DNA of 64,000 nt from positions 2,480,001 through 2,544,000 of the forward strand of contig BQUP01000001.1 of assembly GCA_022835595.1 (NCBI GenBank), read 5' to 3'. The translations under genes and the position numbers were made by a program. The stretch is from Cystobasidium ongulense. Lineage: Eukaryota; Basidiomycota; Cystobasidiomycetes; Cystobasidiales; Cystobasidiaceae. Positions 1 to 12,248 of this stretch are shown piece after piece. The notes below the pieces were generated by a model, which was not told where the DNA came from, made no database searches, and saw only the letters and a program-made list of their open reading frames with translations. How positions within the stretch are numbered: position 1 is the first letter of the stretch; each line of letters starts with the position of its first letter.

Positions 1-109
1 AGTACTGCCCGCTGAAAGCATTGACTGGAGCGCGGTTGAGTTGCAGATGGAGGACCCCGGTATCAGCTTCCACCTCTCCCTGCATGAATTCGCCCTTGTA
101 GTCTGCCAT
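1..109 (-). CDS. Enoyl-CoA hydratase/isomerase family protein, N-terminal fragment
   Basis: Only the first 36 codons lie in the window; the gene runs off the left edge on the minus strand. The ATG at 109 opens MADYKGEFMQGEVEADTG, followed by VLHLQLNRAPVNAFS. This resembles the first strand of crotonase-fold enzymes, where a 'LNRPxxNAF' segment follows the first beta strand. The fragment does not show whether it is a hydratase, an isomerase or a dienoyl-CoA isomerase, or where it is targeted. The start lies 143 bp from the start of the divergent tRNase Z gene, so the two probably share a promoter. No catalytic residue is visible. It is distinct from the complete enoyl-CoA hydratase gene at 6038-7411. 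Confidence 0.6.
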   Translation of the reverse strand, partial: MADYKGEFMQGEVEADTGVLHLQLNRAPVNAFSGQY

Positions 110-252
110 TCTGGATGATTGTATTGATTGTAACTGAAGAAGGTGATCGCGGATTGTTGGAAATGTCAATCACAAGGTGGCCAACTCTTTTCGCTTTCGA
201 TTTTGACCACTCCGAGTCCACATACAACGACAGCTGATGCATCAATAGCCGT

Positions 253-1921
253 ATGCGAATGAGCGCACAGCAGCTCAAGCGGAAGCTCGCGGATTCGTCG
301 CCAAGAGCTCTTCAGCCGCCAGCAAAGCAGCAAGTCAGACGCGACATGTCCACCACTCCCAAAATGCAACGACCCAAGACACTGGACAGTCTAGACATGT
401 CAGTATGTATAAAACGGATTCAAATGCACTACTGACGCCTTGCGATCTTGCAGAACATGGCTCGGAACAAGTTCAGCTGCGCCTGGCAAAACCAGAAATA
501 CATCTGGCTCGGCTCTCAGGCTGGACGGCGAGGTAGGCATCAGCTGGCCCGCCAGCTTGCTGGCCCTGCAGTCTGTAACCGGCACTAATCATTTAGTATA
601 CAGATGTGGATGATTGACCTGGGTGAAGCTACTCAGCATCAAGTCCAACGTTCAAAATTACGAATTGGAACCGCCACCAAAATTGTAGGTATCCATTTTC
701 ATTCATCGGGTGACTCGCGCTCTCAAATTTACAATTCAAATCCATAGTTCCTTACGCATATGCACGGAGATCATGCTTTTGGATTGGTACCCTTCCTTTG
801 CGCTCTGGCAGATGGAGCGGGCGGCGTGCTAGAGGGAGCAGATTGGAGGGAACGCGAAGCTTTGAGATCGGTACGTTGCAGTTCCTGCTTTCTGGCACTG
901 CTATTCCATATACTTATTGAGTGGATTCGATATGTAGCCCCCTGTGGATATCTACGGTCTTCGTGGCACCCGCCGGCTAATTAGAACCACACTCGAGTGT
1001 ACATATACAAAGCTTGCACGGCGGTATCGCGTCCATGAGCTTCTTTTCGAAAATGATGAACCTTTTGTCGGTCGTCCCCATCGGCAAGAAATGCCAGGAC
1101 GAGACCTAGTCATCAACTCTGAAGGGTATTGGCCTGATATATTGAGCGAAGACGACAAGATGCAAGCTTCAGCCGTTCCAATCAAGCATACAGTTCCATG
1201 TGTTGGCTTTGTCTTCAAAGAACACGCCCGACCAGAAACTATCAACGTAAAGGAACTTGAACCGCATTTGGTCCGAAACAAGGCCGCTCTCGCTCAAGCA
1301 CCATACAACCTACGCAATCATATGCAAGTTATTGGTATTCTGCAGAGAGAACAGGAACCTTACACACTACCAGACGGCACCGTCCTGCAACCGCCTGGCC
1401 TTACAGAAAATGGGCGGAAACTAGTGATTCTTGGGGATACATACGACGCTGAAAGTGAAGCTATGGATAAGGTAGCTATGGGCGCAGATCTATTGGTACA
1501 TGAAGCTACAAACGCTTTTCTCCCAGATCTAGAAGGAAAGGATGCCGACGCAGGAACCTATGAGGAGTTAGCTAAGAAGACTAAGTCACATGGTCACTCT
1601 ACACCGCAAGTCGCTGGCCGATTTGCAAAGCGAATCAATGCCAAGTCTCTCTTCTTGAACCACTTCAGCGCTCGATACGTAGATGCTGGGAGTACACTTG
1701 GAGGATCACTTCCAGTCCGTATCACAGATGAGGTGCAGGTCTCTGATCTAGGAGTCGAATGGAAACGAGATAAGGAGGAAAAGTTGTCGAGTGAAGATGA
1801 GGCAAGAATCGCCTGCATGAAGGAGATTGAGAAGCAGGCTTCGGATGTTTGGGAATCTGGCATCCGTGCTGTGGCTACGAGAGACTTCATGTCTGTTGTT
1901 ATAAAACGTCGGAAAAATTGA
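253..1921 (+). CDS. tRNase Z (3' tRNA-processing endonuclease), short form
   Basis: Metallo-beta-lactamase endonuclease that removes 3' trailers from pre-tRNA. Five exons fit in frame: 253-398, 454-532, 604-684, 748-870 and 938-1921, giving about 470 aa. Exon 2 encodes TWLGTSSAAPGKTRN, the N-terminal family signature. Exon 3 encodes WMIDLGEATQHQ. Exon 4 carries the zinc motif FLTHMHGDH. Exon 5 begins PPVDIYGLRGTRRLI, and later has LVHEAT, HGHST and LFLNHFSARY, which supply further metal ligands. There is one catalytic domain and no duplicated N-terminal half, so this is the ELAC1-like short form with a longer loop around residues 240-280. The start is uncertain, because later in-frame ATGs (for example 346) would shorten only a low-complexity leader. 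The first intron uses a GTCAGT donor; the nearby GTATGT would break the frame. Confidence 0.9.
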
Positions 1922-1978
1922 GGTACTGTACTATTATGAACCTCGCGTAATGATAATTTACTTCAAAGGCTGGGAGTT

Positions 1979-3237
1979 TCACCAGAATGGAGTGGAATTG
2001 CAATCTTTCAAACCAGTACTCGCTAGGAAGGCATCTATAACGGACAGGTCAGGAAGCTCGGCAGGTTGCGGATCGTAGACAGGTTCCTCTGCGGCCGGGA
2101 CGGGGTGGGTGACATTGCTGAAACCGCTTTCGGATTGGCTGAGATTGCAGTCGAATATCTTGTCAAGATCTACTGCATCTGTAGAGGATTTACTGACTGG
2201 CATGATATCGTCTCTCACCGGAAGCTTGGGAAGTGTAGAGGCGGCCTTTTTAAGATGATGAGAATGCCGAACAGATGGTTCAGATGGAGCTCGCCGACCT
2301 GGCATCGAGGTATAAGTAAACCCATTCCTCCGGTCCTTCGAATGACGTGCCTTGCTCCAACATTCGCACTCGAAATGAAGAATTCGCGGCCCAGTATAAC
2401 CTAAGCCCCGACAATATTCACACACCGCGTAGACCCTCGGGCAGGTTGTACATCCAGCCGGTCTCTCGGGTGTGCTGTCTTGACTAAACTTGGTTACATT
2501 CCCAGACTGGCGAGGGTGAGTGAAAGGCTGAAGGACCGCTTCCTCGTAGACCTTCCTTTTTGCAGCGATAGGACAGTGCGGAAGATGCTCTATTCTAGAC
2601 ACGTCAAACTCTTTATTACGTCGGTAAGGAGCAAATCGGAAGACAGATGAGCTGTTTTTGTGTCCTTTCCGGTCGTTTACTGAAGTGGGATTTGCAAGTT
2701 CATAAAGTCGCTGTCTATTCTCGAATTCTTTTCGAAACGGTGCCTTCTCGATCTAAAAATACGTGTGAGTGAAGACTCAGCTCTGTTACCATGCTGATAG
2801 CTCACTCTTGTCATATGACCCCACTCTATCGCCAATTCCTTCCATATGTCGCTGATCTTCTTGTCAGGATAGATCGCCTTCACTTCCTGTCGTCTGATAT
2901 CGGCAAAAACAGCATACTACGCATACAAGACGACATGAAAGGCAACCATTAGCTCAACATTCCATGATGTTTCCTTGTTCTATGTCCTTACTGGAGAAAG
3001 GAACTTCTTCGGGACGTGTGTAGTATCGGGCGCTTTCTTGTTTTTCTTCTTCTTGGTAGCACTTGGACGAGCACTTGCACTGGAGCCCACGTCTTTCAAG
3101 CCAGAGGAGATGTTCTCAACTGCGGGTTCTTGGTGTGTCTCGTGTCCAGCAGCTTCGTCCATTTGACGGATAGCGTGTCGAAGGTCATGTTCGATGAAGT
3201 ATGAAAAGTCCGGCACGGCGATGTCATCTGAAGCCAT
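1979..3237 (-). CDS. HMG-box DNA-binding protein with a C-terminal cysteine-rich segment
   Basis: Three exons (3237-2992, 2916-2806, 2752-1979) join in frame to about 376 aa. The HMG box spans both introns. It reads VPKKFLSPYAVFADIRR at the end of exon 1 and start of exon 2, then IYPDKKISDIWKELAIEWG, and then APFRKEFENRQRLYE in exon 3. This is the usual three-helix layout (Pro-Lys-Lys entry, Trp-Lys and Trp-Gly in helix 2, Arg-Lys-Glu in helix 3). The box follows about 80 residues containing a Lys-rich stretch (KKKKNKK) that may be a nuclear signal. Downstream is a Cys/His-rich stretch, CTTCPRVYAVCEYC then FECECW, which could bind zinc but matches no family I can name. The ATG at 3237 is preferred. 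The 3' end faces that of tRNase Z with 57 bp between them. Confidence 0.85.
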
Positions 3238-3606
3238 GGTGCTTTCTTCGGGAGACAACGAGCATCTACTTGCATGAATGGAGTGTGCTGTTTGTTGCAA
3301 GCAAGTGGGTCAGATTCCAAGAGGTGTTGTGCAGTATGTTGGTTGAAGTGGCAAACGGCGAGGCGCGCTTTGACCCTCTGAGACAGACGAAAGCGCGTCG
3401 CCCGCAAACTCGTACGGCTACTGATTGTAACACTTGACAGCCGCTAGACAGTAGTACAAAGTCATCTATAGCTACAGGAAAATGTATACGAGGCTCGATT
3501 ATAGCTTCATTAGCCTTCGGCTCTTTCGCAAGTCTACCTCTATCCTTCTACCAGTACATGTTATAGGCTTTCAACAAGTATTGAAAGAGTCGTCACAATG
3601 CATACT

Positions 3607-4649
3607 TCAGATACAGTCGTTTCCGAGTACGTCCCCGGAACTGAGCCGCTCTGAGCTGAGCCCCGTTGCAAGCGGTTTTGCAAAATAATCTGAATGGAAA
3701 GGACTACCGAATATTTCTTTCTTGTGTACTGGAGCACTCTTACGCTTTCTCGCTTTCGACAGTGTAGCTTTACGAATCAGTTCACCATGTTTGAAGAAGC
3801 GACAGATGGGAGTCCTTTCAGACGGGACTGGCACGAGGCTTATCGATTGTTGCATTGACGAATCGTTAAGACTGGCATTCGAGGTAAGAGAGGGTTGAGC
3901 CGGTGCTTGATTTGCCTTGCTAGGGCTCTGTAGAGGCCATTTCTGGTCTTGAAGCGTCAATGGAAGCATCTTCGATTGCTCCTTTGTATGTTTAATGATA
4001 TTGGCAGGTCTTTCGACAGTAGTCATCAAGTGTAGGCTATTATTTGGGGGTAGCGTTCCTAGCCTATTGGCAGAAGCGAAGGAGAAATGTGCAAAAGTAT
4101 CAGGTGTAGGTTTAGATAGTCCTACAACCGTATTGACTTTGTTCTGGAAGAGATCCGACAGCTATGAAAAAGTCAGGTCGAAGGATTTTGAGGTCAGCTG
4201 GGCTTTAATCACCTGCACAGCTTGCCTTTCTCCGAAATGGCGGATAACCGACAAACAAATGAAGCCATCCCGGAAGTGGTAGATGAAGCTTACCTCGTGC
4301 GTGTTGGCACGTCTGCGGCTGAGATATGCGCCAAGTAGGTCATAACCAGTCCTATTGGTCGTAGAGTTCTCGATGAAAGCAGGCACTTTGACTGCCTTAT
4401 AGTAGCTGAGTCCAGCTGCTCTAACTGAGGACGCCAACTTGTCTAGCTAATATATTTGAATGTTCCGCTGAGAATACTATCTGCTTGTTCAGGGCTGGCT
4501 GTAGGACGGAAGAAGCGAAGCGGATTCCCTTGCAATAATGCAGAAGGTGGCGGCTTGGTTGAAACCGGAGGATGCTCGAAGGCCTTGTCGGAAAGGCTAG
4601 GGATCCGATCGGAGCATAGTCCGACATTATTTCGTATTGTTGGTGACAT
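3607..4649 (-). CDS. Unrecognised protein, about 285 aa
   Basis: Three exons fit in frame: 4649-4478, 4424-4294 and 4161-3607. The first two introns are short (53 bp and 132 bp) with GTATTC/CAG and GTAAGC/TAG ends. The product starts MSPTIRNNVGLCSDR. It has a tract with several Pro residues, then AAGLSYYKAVKVPAF and a basic RRRANTHE segment. After the last intron come LSDLFQNKVNTVV and a Ser/Lys-rich tail with the basic run KARKRKSA. There is no signal peptide, transmembrane segment or catalytic motif. The basic C-terminus suggests nucleic-acid contact or a mitochondrial or nuclear location, but that is a guess. The gene sits 70 bp downstream of KTI12 on the same strand. The exon model is less certain than for its neighbours because no family supports it. 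Confidence 0.45.
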
Positions 4650-4719
4650 GTTGCCAACACGTGCGAAGCGCAATAGCCAACTACCTTTACTGGCAACGGG
4701 CTTTCACGGCGTGTCCAGC

Positions 4720-5833
4720 TCAATTTAAGATATCTTCCAAGTATTTAGCGAAAAGCTGCGCCACACTTTCAGGAGCCAATTCCTGTCTTCCCTGTTTCTG
4801 CAATGTGATAAATTGTCGTTTAGCACGTTGAAGTTGAGGCATAGTTACAGATCTTGAAGGTAGATCCATTGCGATAGTCTGACTTTTCGAGCTTCCTGGT
4901 GGTGTTACAGTGAATTTAATTGAACCGCCACCTGGATTGGCAGTCTGCGCTTGAAGAAGTGATGTGATGAGAGTGGCTGTCGTTGTATCGAGTAGAGATA
5001 GGTAGTCTGTCGTGCTAGTGGGTGCCTGCCAGTCATATCACGCACTTCTTAGCTTCATTGCACAAGAATCATGTTGACACATGGAGAGCGCTCACGTTCA
5101 TTGTCGCGTGCGTCTGCGGCTTAAGCTCGCTACTGAAAACGGCAGTATATATCTCATCCGCTGGTATCTCTGCATCCGACCAGGGAATGGTTATCATGGG
5201 AGAGTCCCATCGAACGAAAGGGCTCGGTTCCTCATATCGAGATACCAAATTCTCAAGTCTAAAGGCTGCAAGATAAGAAGGACGAAAGCAAGTCATACAA
5301 TGAAGACACGACTTACGTCTCGACGTTGTACTTAAATTTGTCTCTCTTCTCATTCCATTCTTTGCATTGATCTATAGGAGCAGCTACTTGTATCTAGAAA
5401 AGCGACAAATTCGAATCAGTCCAAAACGCGAAGGACTCGCTAAAGTAAAGGAGTCGGCTTACAGTACAAGTTCTGCACTTGTATTCCCGAGCAGCACAGT
5501 AAAGCTGATATCGGAACCCTTTGATGTAGTTCAAGCCATCGAAAATAACAATACGATCAGGCGAAAGTTGTCTCGTCACAGCGGACATGAGTGAAGCTCT
5601 TGCTGATTTCTCGGCGGTAGCATCTAGACAACAAAGCAGTTCAGCCCTCAATGCACTCAACGGCAAACGCAACTCCTTCGCTCACTATCGTAGACCTCTC
5701 TTGTCAGATTCAAATCTTCGTCTGTAATTGTAATGACTGGCAGAGACTGCCTTGATCGTAGCATTTCTGCTATTTGAGCCGCTCGTGTCGTCTTGCCTGA
5801 ACATGGGTAGCCAGATATCGTGATTAAGGCCAT
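4720..5833 (-). CDS. KTI12: Kti12, Elongator-associated P-loop protein
   Basis: Kti12 is a P-loop ATPase that works with Elongator in wobble-uridine modification of tRNA. Five exons (5833-5662, 5623-5463, 5393-5317, 5258-5096, 5025-4720) give about 292 aa, normal for the family. The start reads MALITISGYPCSGKTT with the Walker A motif GYPCSGKT. Later come TITDEDLNL, VIFDGLNYIKGFRYQLYC (Walker B region and family signature), CKEWNEKRDKFKY, the LVSRYEEPSPFVRWDSP block, and a C-terminal LPSRSVTMPQLQRAKRQF segment that in this family contacts tRNA. The ATG at 5833 is in good context and directly precedes the P-loop. The gene is divergent from the enoyl-CoA hydratase gene, with 204 bp between start codons. 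Confidence 0.93.
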
Positions 5834-6037
5834 GATGGCGGTACGTGAAGTCTTGAAAGAGCGTGTATTGTGCTGTTTGTTGCAGATAATCCAGTTGGTG
5901 CATTAAGAACGTTGATCGACAAAGAAGACGCCGCCGCGCCGCCGAGGTCACGCGAAGAGAGGTTTGAGTGTATTCCTTTCTCTGCACAACAGCATTCAAC
6001 GCGATATACTTGCAGAACAGGTCACAATCTGTCAAGA

Positions 6038-7411
6038 ATGGCCGCTACCCTGTCAAGAAGCTCTATGCTACGTCTGGCTGTCCTGAAGACATCGCCGGCT
6101 ACACTGCGTCCAGTCACCGGTTTATCCATTCTACGTTTGCAGTCTACACTTACATCTACAAGCTACAAGAATATACTCGTGGATGTAGTGGGTGAGAACA
6201 AGGATATCTCCCTCATCACTTTGAATCGACCGAAAGCTGTATGTCGGCCCCGCAACCTGCTTGCAACGCGCCGAGCTGCATAGCAAGAGTATCGAATTGA
6301 CACTGAGACACTCTGCCTATCATTCTCTACTATTTCATTCGTTCATATTTCAGCTCAATGCCCTCAATTCAGAACTATTCACGGAATTAAACGATGCAAT
6401 GGCACTTTCAGATGATTCGAGCGAGATATCAGCAATTGTATTGACAGGATCGGAAAAGGCATTTGCAGCTGGTGCGGATATCAAGGAAATGAAGGATAAA
6501 CAGTTCTCTGAAGTATATCAGAAGAAATTCTTGGGGAATTGGACAAAGATGAATGAAGTTAAGAAACCTATTATCGGTGCTGTCAGCGGCTTTGCGGTGA
6601 GTAGTGACACTTCGTTTGGACTTGTATATCCTTGAAAGTCTCGACTAGTTGCTGATGACATGTGTTTGATGTATAGCTCGGAGGAGGGTGTGAGCTTGCA
6701 ATGATGTAAGACTCAAGGCAGATCCAACGACCTCAACATCGTTACAAAAGCTGATTTCTTATGTCGGACAGGTGCGATATCCTTCTTGCTTCGTCGACAG
6801 CAAAGTTCGGGCAGCCAGAGATCAATGTAAGCACGTTAGACTAAATGGATTGGAAGGCTGAATTGACCTATCGCGTGCCTCTACAGCTCGGAGTCATTCC
6901 AGGATCAGGAGGTACCCAACGCCTAACCCACGCCATTGGCAAATCTCGTGCAATGGAAATAGTTCTCACAGGGAGGATGTTCTCAGCACAAGAAGCGTCA
7001 GACTGGGGTTTAGTATCTAGAGTCGTTTCCGATAATCATGAAGAAACCCTGCAGGAAGCTATCAAGGTCGCTGAGAAGATTGCTAGTAAGGGTAAGATCA
7101 GCGTACAGGCTGCTAAGGAGGCCATAAATCATGGTAAGTTGAATCGAGATCAAAGTTGTGATCTGCTGGGTATGTATGAGTGACACTGACTTTCTCTGCC
7201 TATTCTCCCAGCCTACGAATTGCCACTTACTAAAGGCCTGACCTTCGAAAGACGACTCTTCCACATGCTATTCGCGACAGTGAGTTGAAGAGTGTTCCTA
7301 TTTCTCACATACAGTATGCCTGACCGCCGTATTATGCAATGACAGAACGACCAAAAGGAAGGCATGTCTGCCTTTGCCGAGAAGCGCAAGGCCAAATTTA
7401 CACACACGTGA
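6038..7411 (+). CDS. Mitochondrial enoyl-CoA hydratase (crotonase)
   Basis: Hydrates trans-2-enoyl-CoA in fatty-acid or branched-chain amino-acid breakdown. Seven exons (6038-6238, 6354-6596, 6675-6703, 6772-6826, 6887-7133, 7212-7279, 7346-7411) give about 302 aa. The first 35 residues are rich in Arg, Ser and Leu with no acids, as in a mitochondrial presequence. The oxyanion-hole segment is AFAAGADIKEM. The two catalytic Glu residues fall in GGGCELAM and GQPEI, and PGSGGTQRL follows. The C-terminus is FAEKRKAKFTHT, like eukaryotic ECHS1. Exon 3 is only 29 nt, and exons 3 and 4 together carry the active-site helix. It lies head to head with KTI12. Confidence 0.95.
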
Positions 7412-7876
7412 GATCTTGATAATACGATTAGGCTGCAGGCACGATTAAGGCAGCAGCAGCAAGGAGTGCATGCAGTGTATACTAGATCAGAACTTGCTCG
7501 GACTGCTTGAGTCTGTCAGTCAGCCTTCTAATTGGTCATGCGCGAAGGCAGACAAGGTCGTATACCAAAAAGTCATAGATAGTATATTAATGTACATCAT
7601 CGAAAGCAAAGCATTGCAACCGTCAGCCAGGCAGCCTGCAGACACTCGAGCTGGCAACATAAAGGCTTCTGCCGAACACTAGACGTGCTGAACCCGCTTC
7701 ACCTTGCACAACCTCGACCATGCTTGAGCTTTCCTGGTTGCCGCTGCTTTCGCCTTCAGCCTCAGCCTGGCCAGCTTTCTCTCACCAATTACCCGAACGA
7801 GCGAAGACAAGAGAAGAGAAAGTAGGAGACTAGCTGCATCCCATTCTTCACCACTCGTACATCTCACGCACACGAT

Positions 7877-9217
<1,341 letters not shown>

Positions 9218-9964
9218 TTATTCTCGCTTGCGCAGAACAGAGGGGAAATTATGCGTGGAATGCTAGACAGATTCGGCAAAGTGAGACAGAATGATCAAAA
9301 CCGTCAGTTGTCTGGGACTCACCTTTCTCCCTGTATCCCTGCTTCTAGTTCAATTGCATGGCGTCAAGTCCTGAAGACTGGCGGATCCTCCATTGGGGCA
9401 TTCTAGCTGTTATCTTTACTTCAACCCGCGGCAATTTTTAGGTTTTCCTAATCGAAGGTGTTTCTTCAGTTTTTGATGTTCTTTATTGTAAAATCTTATA
9501 CTTGACGAGGGTCGGCATTCTCGATAAAGGACCATCCACCAATTTCATTGTTTGTATTATCCTTCTTTTTTCCACAAATTTAAGTTCCGTTATGCACTAC
9601 ACATGGCTCTGCTATGTCAGCGGACAGAGGCAATCCAAATCAGTCATATTACACACGCTCCCTTGCAAATCAGACGAGACAAATAACCTGCCGAGACTAT
9701 GCAACTGAACCGGCACAGGCTGACATCAAAACGTTCCACGCTAGTCTTTGGAGCAGGTCGGCATCATTGCTCGTCGATGGATAGTACGTGCACAATGTGC
9801 CAAAGTCTCTTCACCTCCATTCTGTCAGCCCCCGCAAGCTACGTACAGAATGCAGCAAAGATAGACTCGGCAATTTGAGCGTATTGTGTACCATTACAAC
9901 GAAGCAAAAAAGGAAGCGTCATTCTATTCTAGGTCAGACAGTAACGAGGAAGTCAAGTGTGCGA
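9218..9964. other. Intergenic region downstream of SEC4
   Basis: About 750 bp holding the SEC4 3' UTR and spacer. T-rich stretches occur around 9430-9500, as expected for a 3' end. I see no RNA gene, repeat or convincing coding segment. A plus-strand open stretch starting at 9788 has no recognisable sequence and overlaps the possible last exon of the minus-strand gene at 9965-10686. Confidence 0.5.
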
Positions 9965-10686
9965 TCAGATCTTAATGTAGCCATCTTGTTTGCGTTTACC
10001 AAACCAGCTGAAAAGAGCCATATTTACGCATGCAGCAGCGGTCCATGGCTGCTTTTCCTCGAAGAACGAGCGTTCAATACCCAGAACCAGGCTGTCATGC
10101 TTGTAAGCCGTTGCTGGCTGCTTCTCACAGTCAGCATCGTCAACGAGCGTAGACGCGGTGACTAAGATTCTGTGCAGGTCCCAAAGTCAATCCCCAAATT
10201 CAGGCTGACCTGACGGAGCCACAAGCACTGAGTACTTACTTGATCGCACCAGAATTCTCTTGTTCTGCCGCGTGGAAAGGAGCAATCTTGAGTAATTCCT
10301 CGTTTGCCGGTTCATGTTGAAGGTGTTCCAGTTTCACAATGTGCGGAACAATGGCGTCACTCGCCATCCAGGCAGCTTGTACCGGAGGTAAGACGTAGAC
10401 GTTTTTTGTGTCCGGGGCAGCGGTAACGTGCACTCTCAGCCAGGTTCCTACCGTGAACAGGCCACCGCCGGTCGTGTAATGGACTCGTCTGAAAATAATA
10501 GGCGCGGTGAAACCTGTTTGAGCAGCGACTTTAAGCTGTGGAAGAAATGGCGAACACGGTCAATTAGAGATCTGGGTAAGATGAAGTCTGCGATATAGCT
10601 GAACTCACTGCCTTGTCGATGTCGCCATGACGCTGGCGGAGGAGATCTGCAAAGATGCTTTCGGCATCGGTGTCAAGTGAAGTCAT
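9965..10686 (-). CDS. Unrecognised small protein, about 125 or 192 aa
   Basis: Exon 1 (10686-10609) reads MTSLDTDAESIFADLLRQRH and ends at a GTGAGT donor. Exon 2 starts at 10535 and reads LKVAAQTGFTAPIIFRRV, then TTGGGLFTVGTWLRVHV and a stretch ending AEQENSGAIK. There are two possible endings. Reading through reaches a stop at 10236 (125 aa). Using the GTAAGT donor that overlaps this stop and an acceptor at 10170 adds a third exon, 10169-9965, in the correct phase, giving about 192 aa ending GYIKI. The second model has a consensus donor and keeps 67 codons open, so I lean slightly towards it. There are no known motifs, membrane segments or signal peptide. Function unknown. Confidence 0.5.
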
Positions 10687-11156
10687 ATTGAATGAGAGTC
10701 TTGAAGTGAAAGAGTGTGTACAGGCTAGCTGTAACCTAGGTTAGTCGAATTGGTCGTTCTTTGATGAAATAAGAGGTGAGCAGAGCAGGAGGGAGGCGAA
10801 TTGGCAGCTTTTATGCCCTTTCCAAGATTGGAGGTAGTCAGGTCACCACAGCCGCCCGTGCTGCACAGACATAGCCTCCTGTGGTGGAGCTTGTCCGGCA
10901 GGAAGTCGTCCGGTCTCACATGAGATGACAGTCTGACCGTGCTCCTGCCGTCAGACCTGCATACCTCGTACTGGATGGGATGAAAGGAGAGATAAACAAG
11001 CAATCCCCTCCTTGTGAGAGCTGTGATACAGATAATCGACTGTGAACTGTTAATTGCAACATTGCTGTACTGCGAAAGCGACACTCTACCTTGAGCACAC
11101 TATACGACATTTCAAACCAGGTCGAACGAATCGCTGTATCTAGAACAGGTCGGTCT

Positions 11157-11984
11157 TCATTTGCCGCTGAGCCGCAGAGTGAGCCAGTCCAAACCTTCCG
11201 CTATGCCTTTGCCAGTCAAAGCAGAGCATGCCACAATATGCCATGGCCGGTCGCGCAGACTTGTGAGGTCCAGCCCTTCTGAAATTTGAGCGGCATTCAA
11301 ACATCTGAGTATGATATTGTAGCATGTAGCCGACAAGTCAGTGATGGCAAGCAACGTGTGGAATGACAGCCGCACACACCCTCGCACGTCTTGCTTATTC
11401 GCCATCACGAGCATAGCTGCGCCAGCCAGTGCTTCATCGTGTGCCATCTTGTGTAGCTCTTCCTTTGCCATGGATAGCCGTGCTCTATCCGTACTGTCTA
11501 CGACCATGATGATTGCGCTAAAGAGATTGACGAATGAATTCAGTCACTCTACTTCAACCGGCGCTGGACAATGTAGCTTACCGAGCCTTGCTATAATATT
11601 GCGCCCAGGATTGGCGCAGTGCAGACTGTCCGCCGACGTCCCATAATAGAATATTGAGATTTTGATGCTGGAAGCTTTCAACATTTGAGCCGACCTGAGC
11701 AGTACCAAGTGTCAATGTGTGGGCGTCACCGAGGTGCCACCATGGCAGGTTGTAGAGACCAGCGTCTCAGCTTACGGTCGGCGCTGTCGATATGACCTCG
11801 TTCATGGTCATCTTGTACAGCAAAGTGGTCTGTGAGAGATACGTAGAAGCATCAGCCAGGCCTGACCGTGGACAACACTTGCGCTTCGACTCGCCTTGCC
11901 CGCGTTATCGAGGCCCAGGATGCAGACCTTCATTTCCTCCTTCCCGAAGATGCGCTGCCATAGCGCGCTGAACGCTATGCCCAT
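11157..11984 (-). CDS. ARL5: Arl5-type Arf-like GTPase
   Basis: ARF-family GTPase; ARL5 acts at the trans-Golgi, recruiting tethers for endosome-to-Golgi traffic. Five exons (11984-11895, 11829-11776, 11694-11582, 11517-11380, 11304-11157) give 180 aa, the usual size. The start MGIAFSALWQRIFG has Gly2 for myristoylation and an amphipathic helix. GTP motifs are GLDNAGKTT, WDVGGQ and ANKQDV. VGSNVESFQ in switch 1 and WHIVACSALTGKGIAEGLDWL at the end are characteristic of ARL5 rather than ARF1 or ARL1. The first intron begins with GC instead of GT (exon end AAG, intron GCGAGT). No GT donor nearby keeps the P-loop lysine in frame, so this looks like a true GC-AG intron. It is divergent from RPB5. 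Confidence 0.92.
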
Positions 11985-12248
11985 CGCAGGGCTCTTGCAG
12001 CCTTACTGGCTGCCGTCTTGAACTGTCTTCAGTGTAGATGACTGATATCTAATGTTCGCCAGCAGTTGTAGACTGATCAAGCCTGGCAGCATCAAGTTGT
12101 TGCAAGTCGGCCTCGCTTTTGGAGCTTTCTCCCAAGGCAACTCATCGACGACAGCAGCAACAGGCGCAAGAGCTGCAGCGGCATTCCTCTCTGTAGCTGA
12201 AGAGATTAGACCAGCTCGTGTCGCATCCTCCAGCTCGTGCCAGTCAAA
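11985..12248. promoter_or_regulatory. Shared divergent promoter region of ARL5 and RPB5
   Basis: The 264 bp between the two start codons must hold both 5' UTRs and core promoters. I see no clear TATA box. The segment is moderately GC-rich with CAG/GCA-rich runs at 12140-12185. The boundaries are simply the start codons; no element was identified. Confidence 0.4.

Noticed and set aside
952-1281. Long minus-strand open stretch opposite the tRNase Z last exon
   Set aside because: The plus strand carries all tRNase Z motifs here; the antisense frame has no recognisable features.
9788-10165. Plus-strand open frame of 125 codons
   Set aside because: No motif and strongly basic, Cys/Ser-rich composition; it lies opposite a possible exon of the minus-strand gene.
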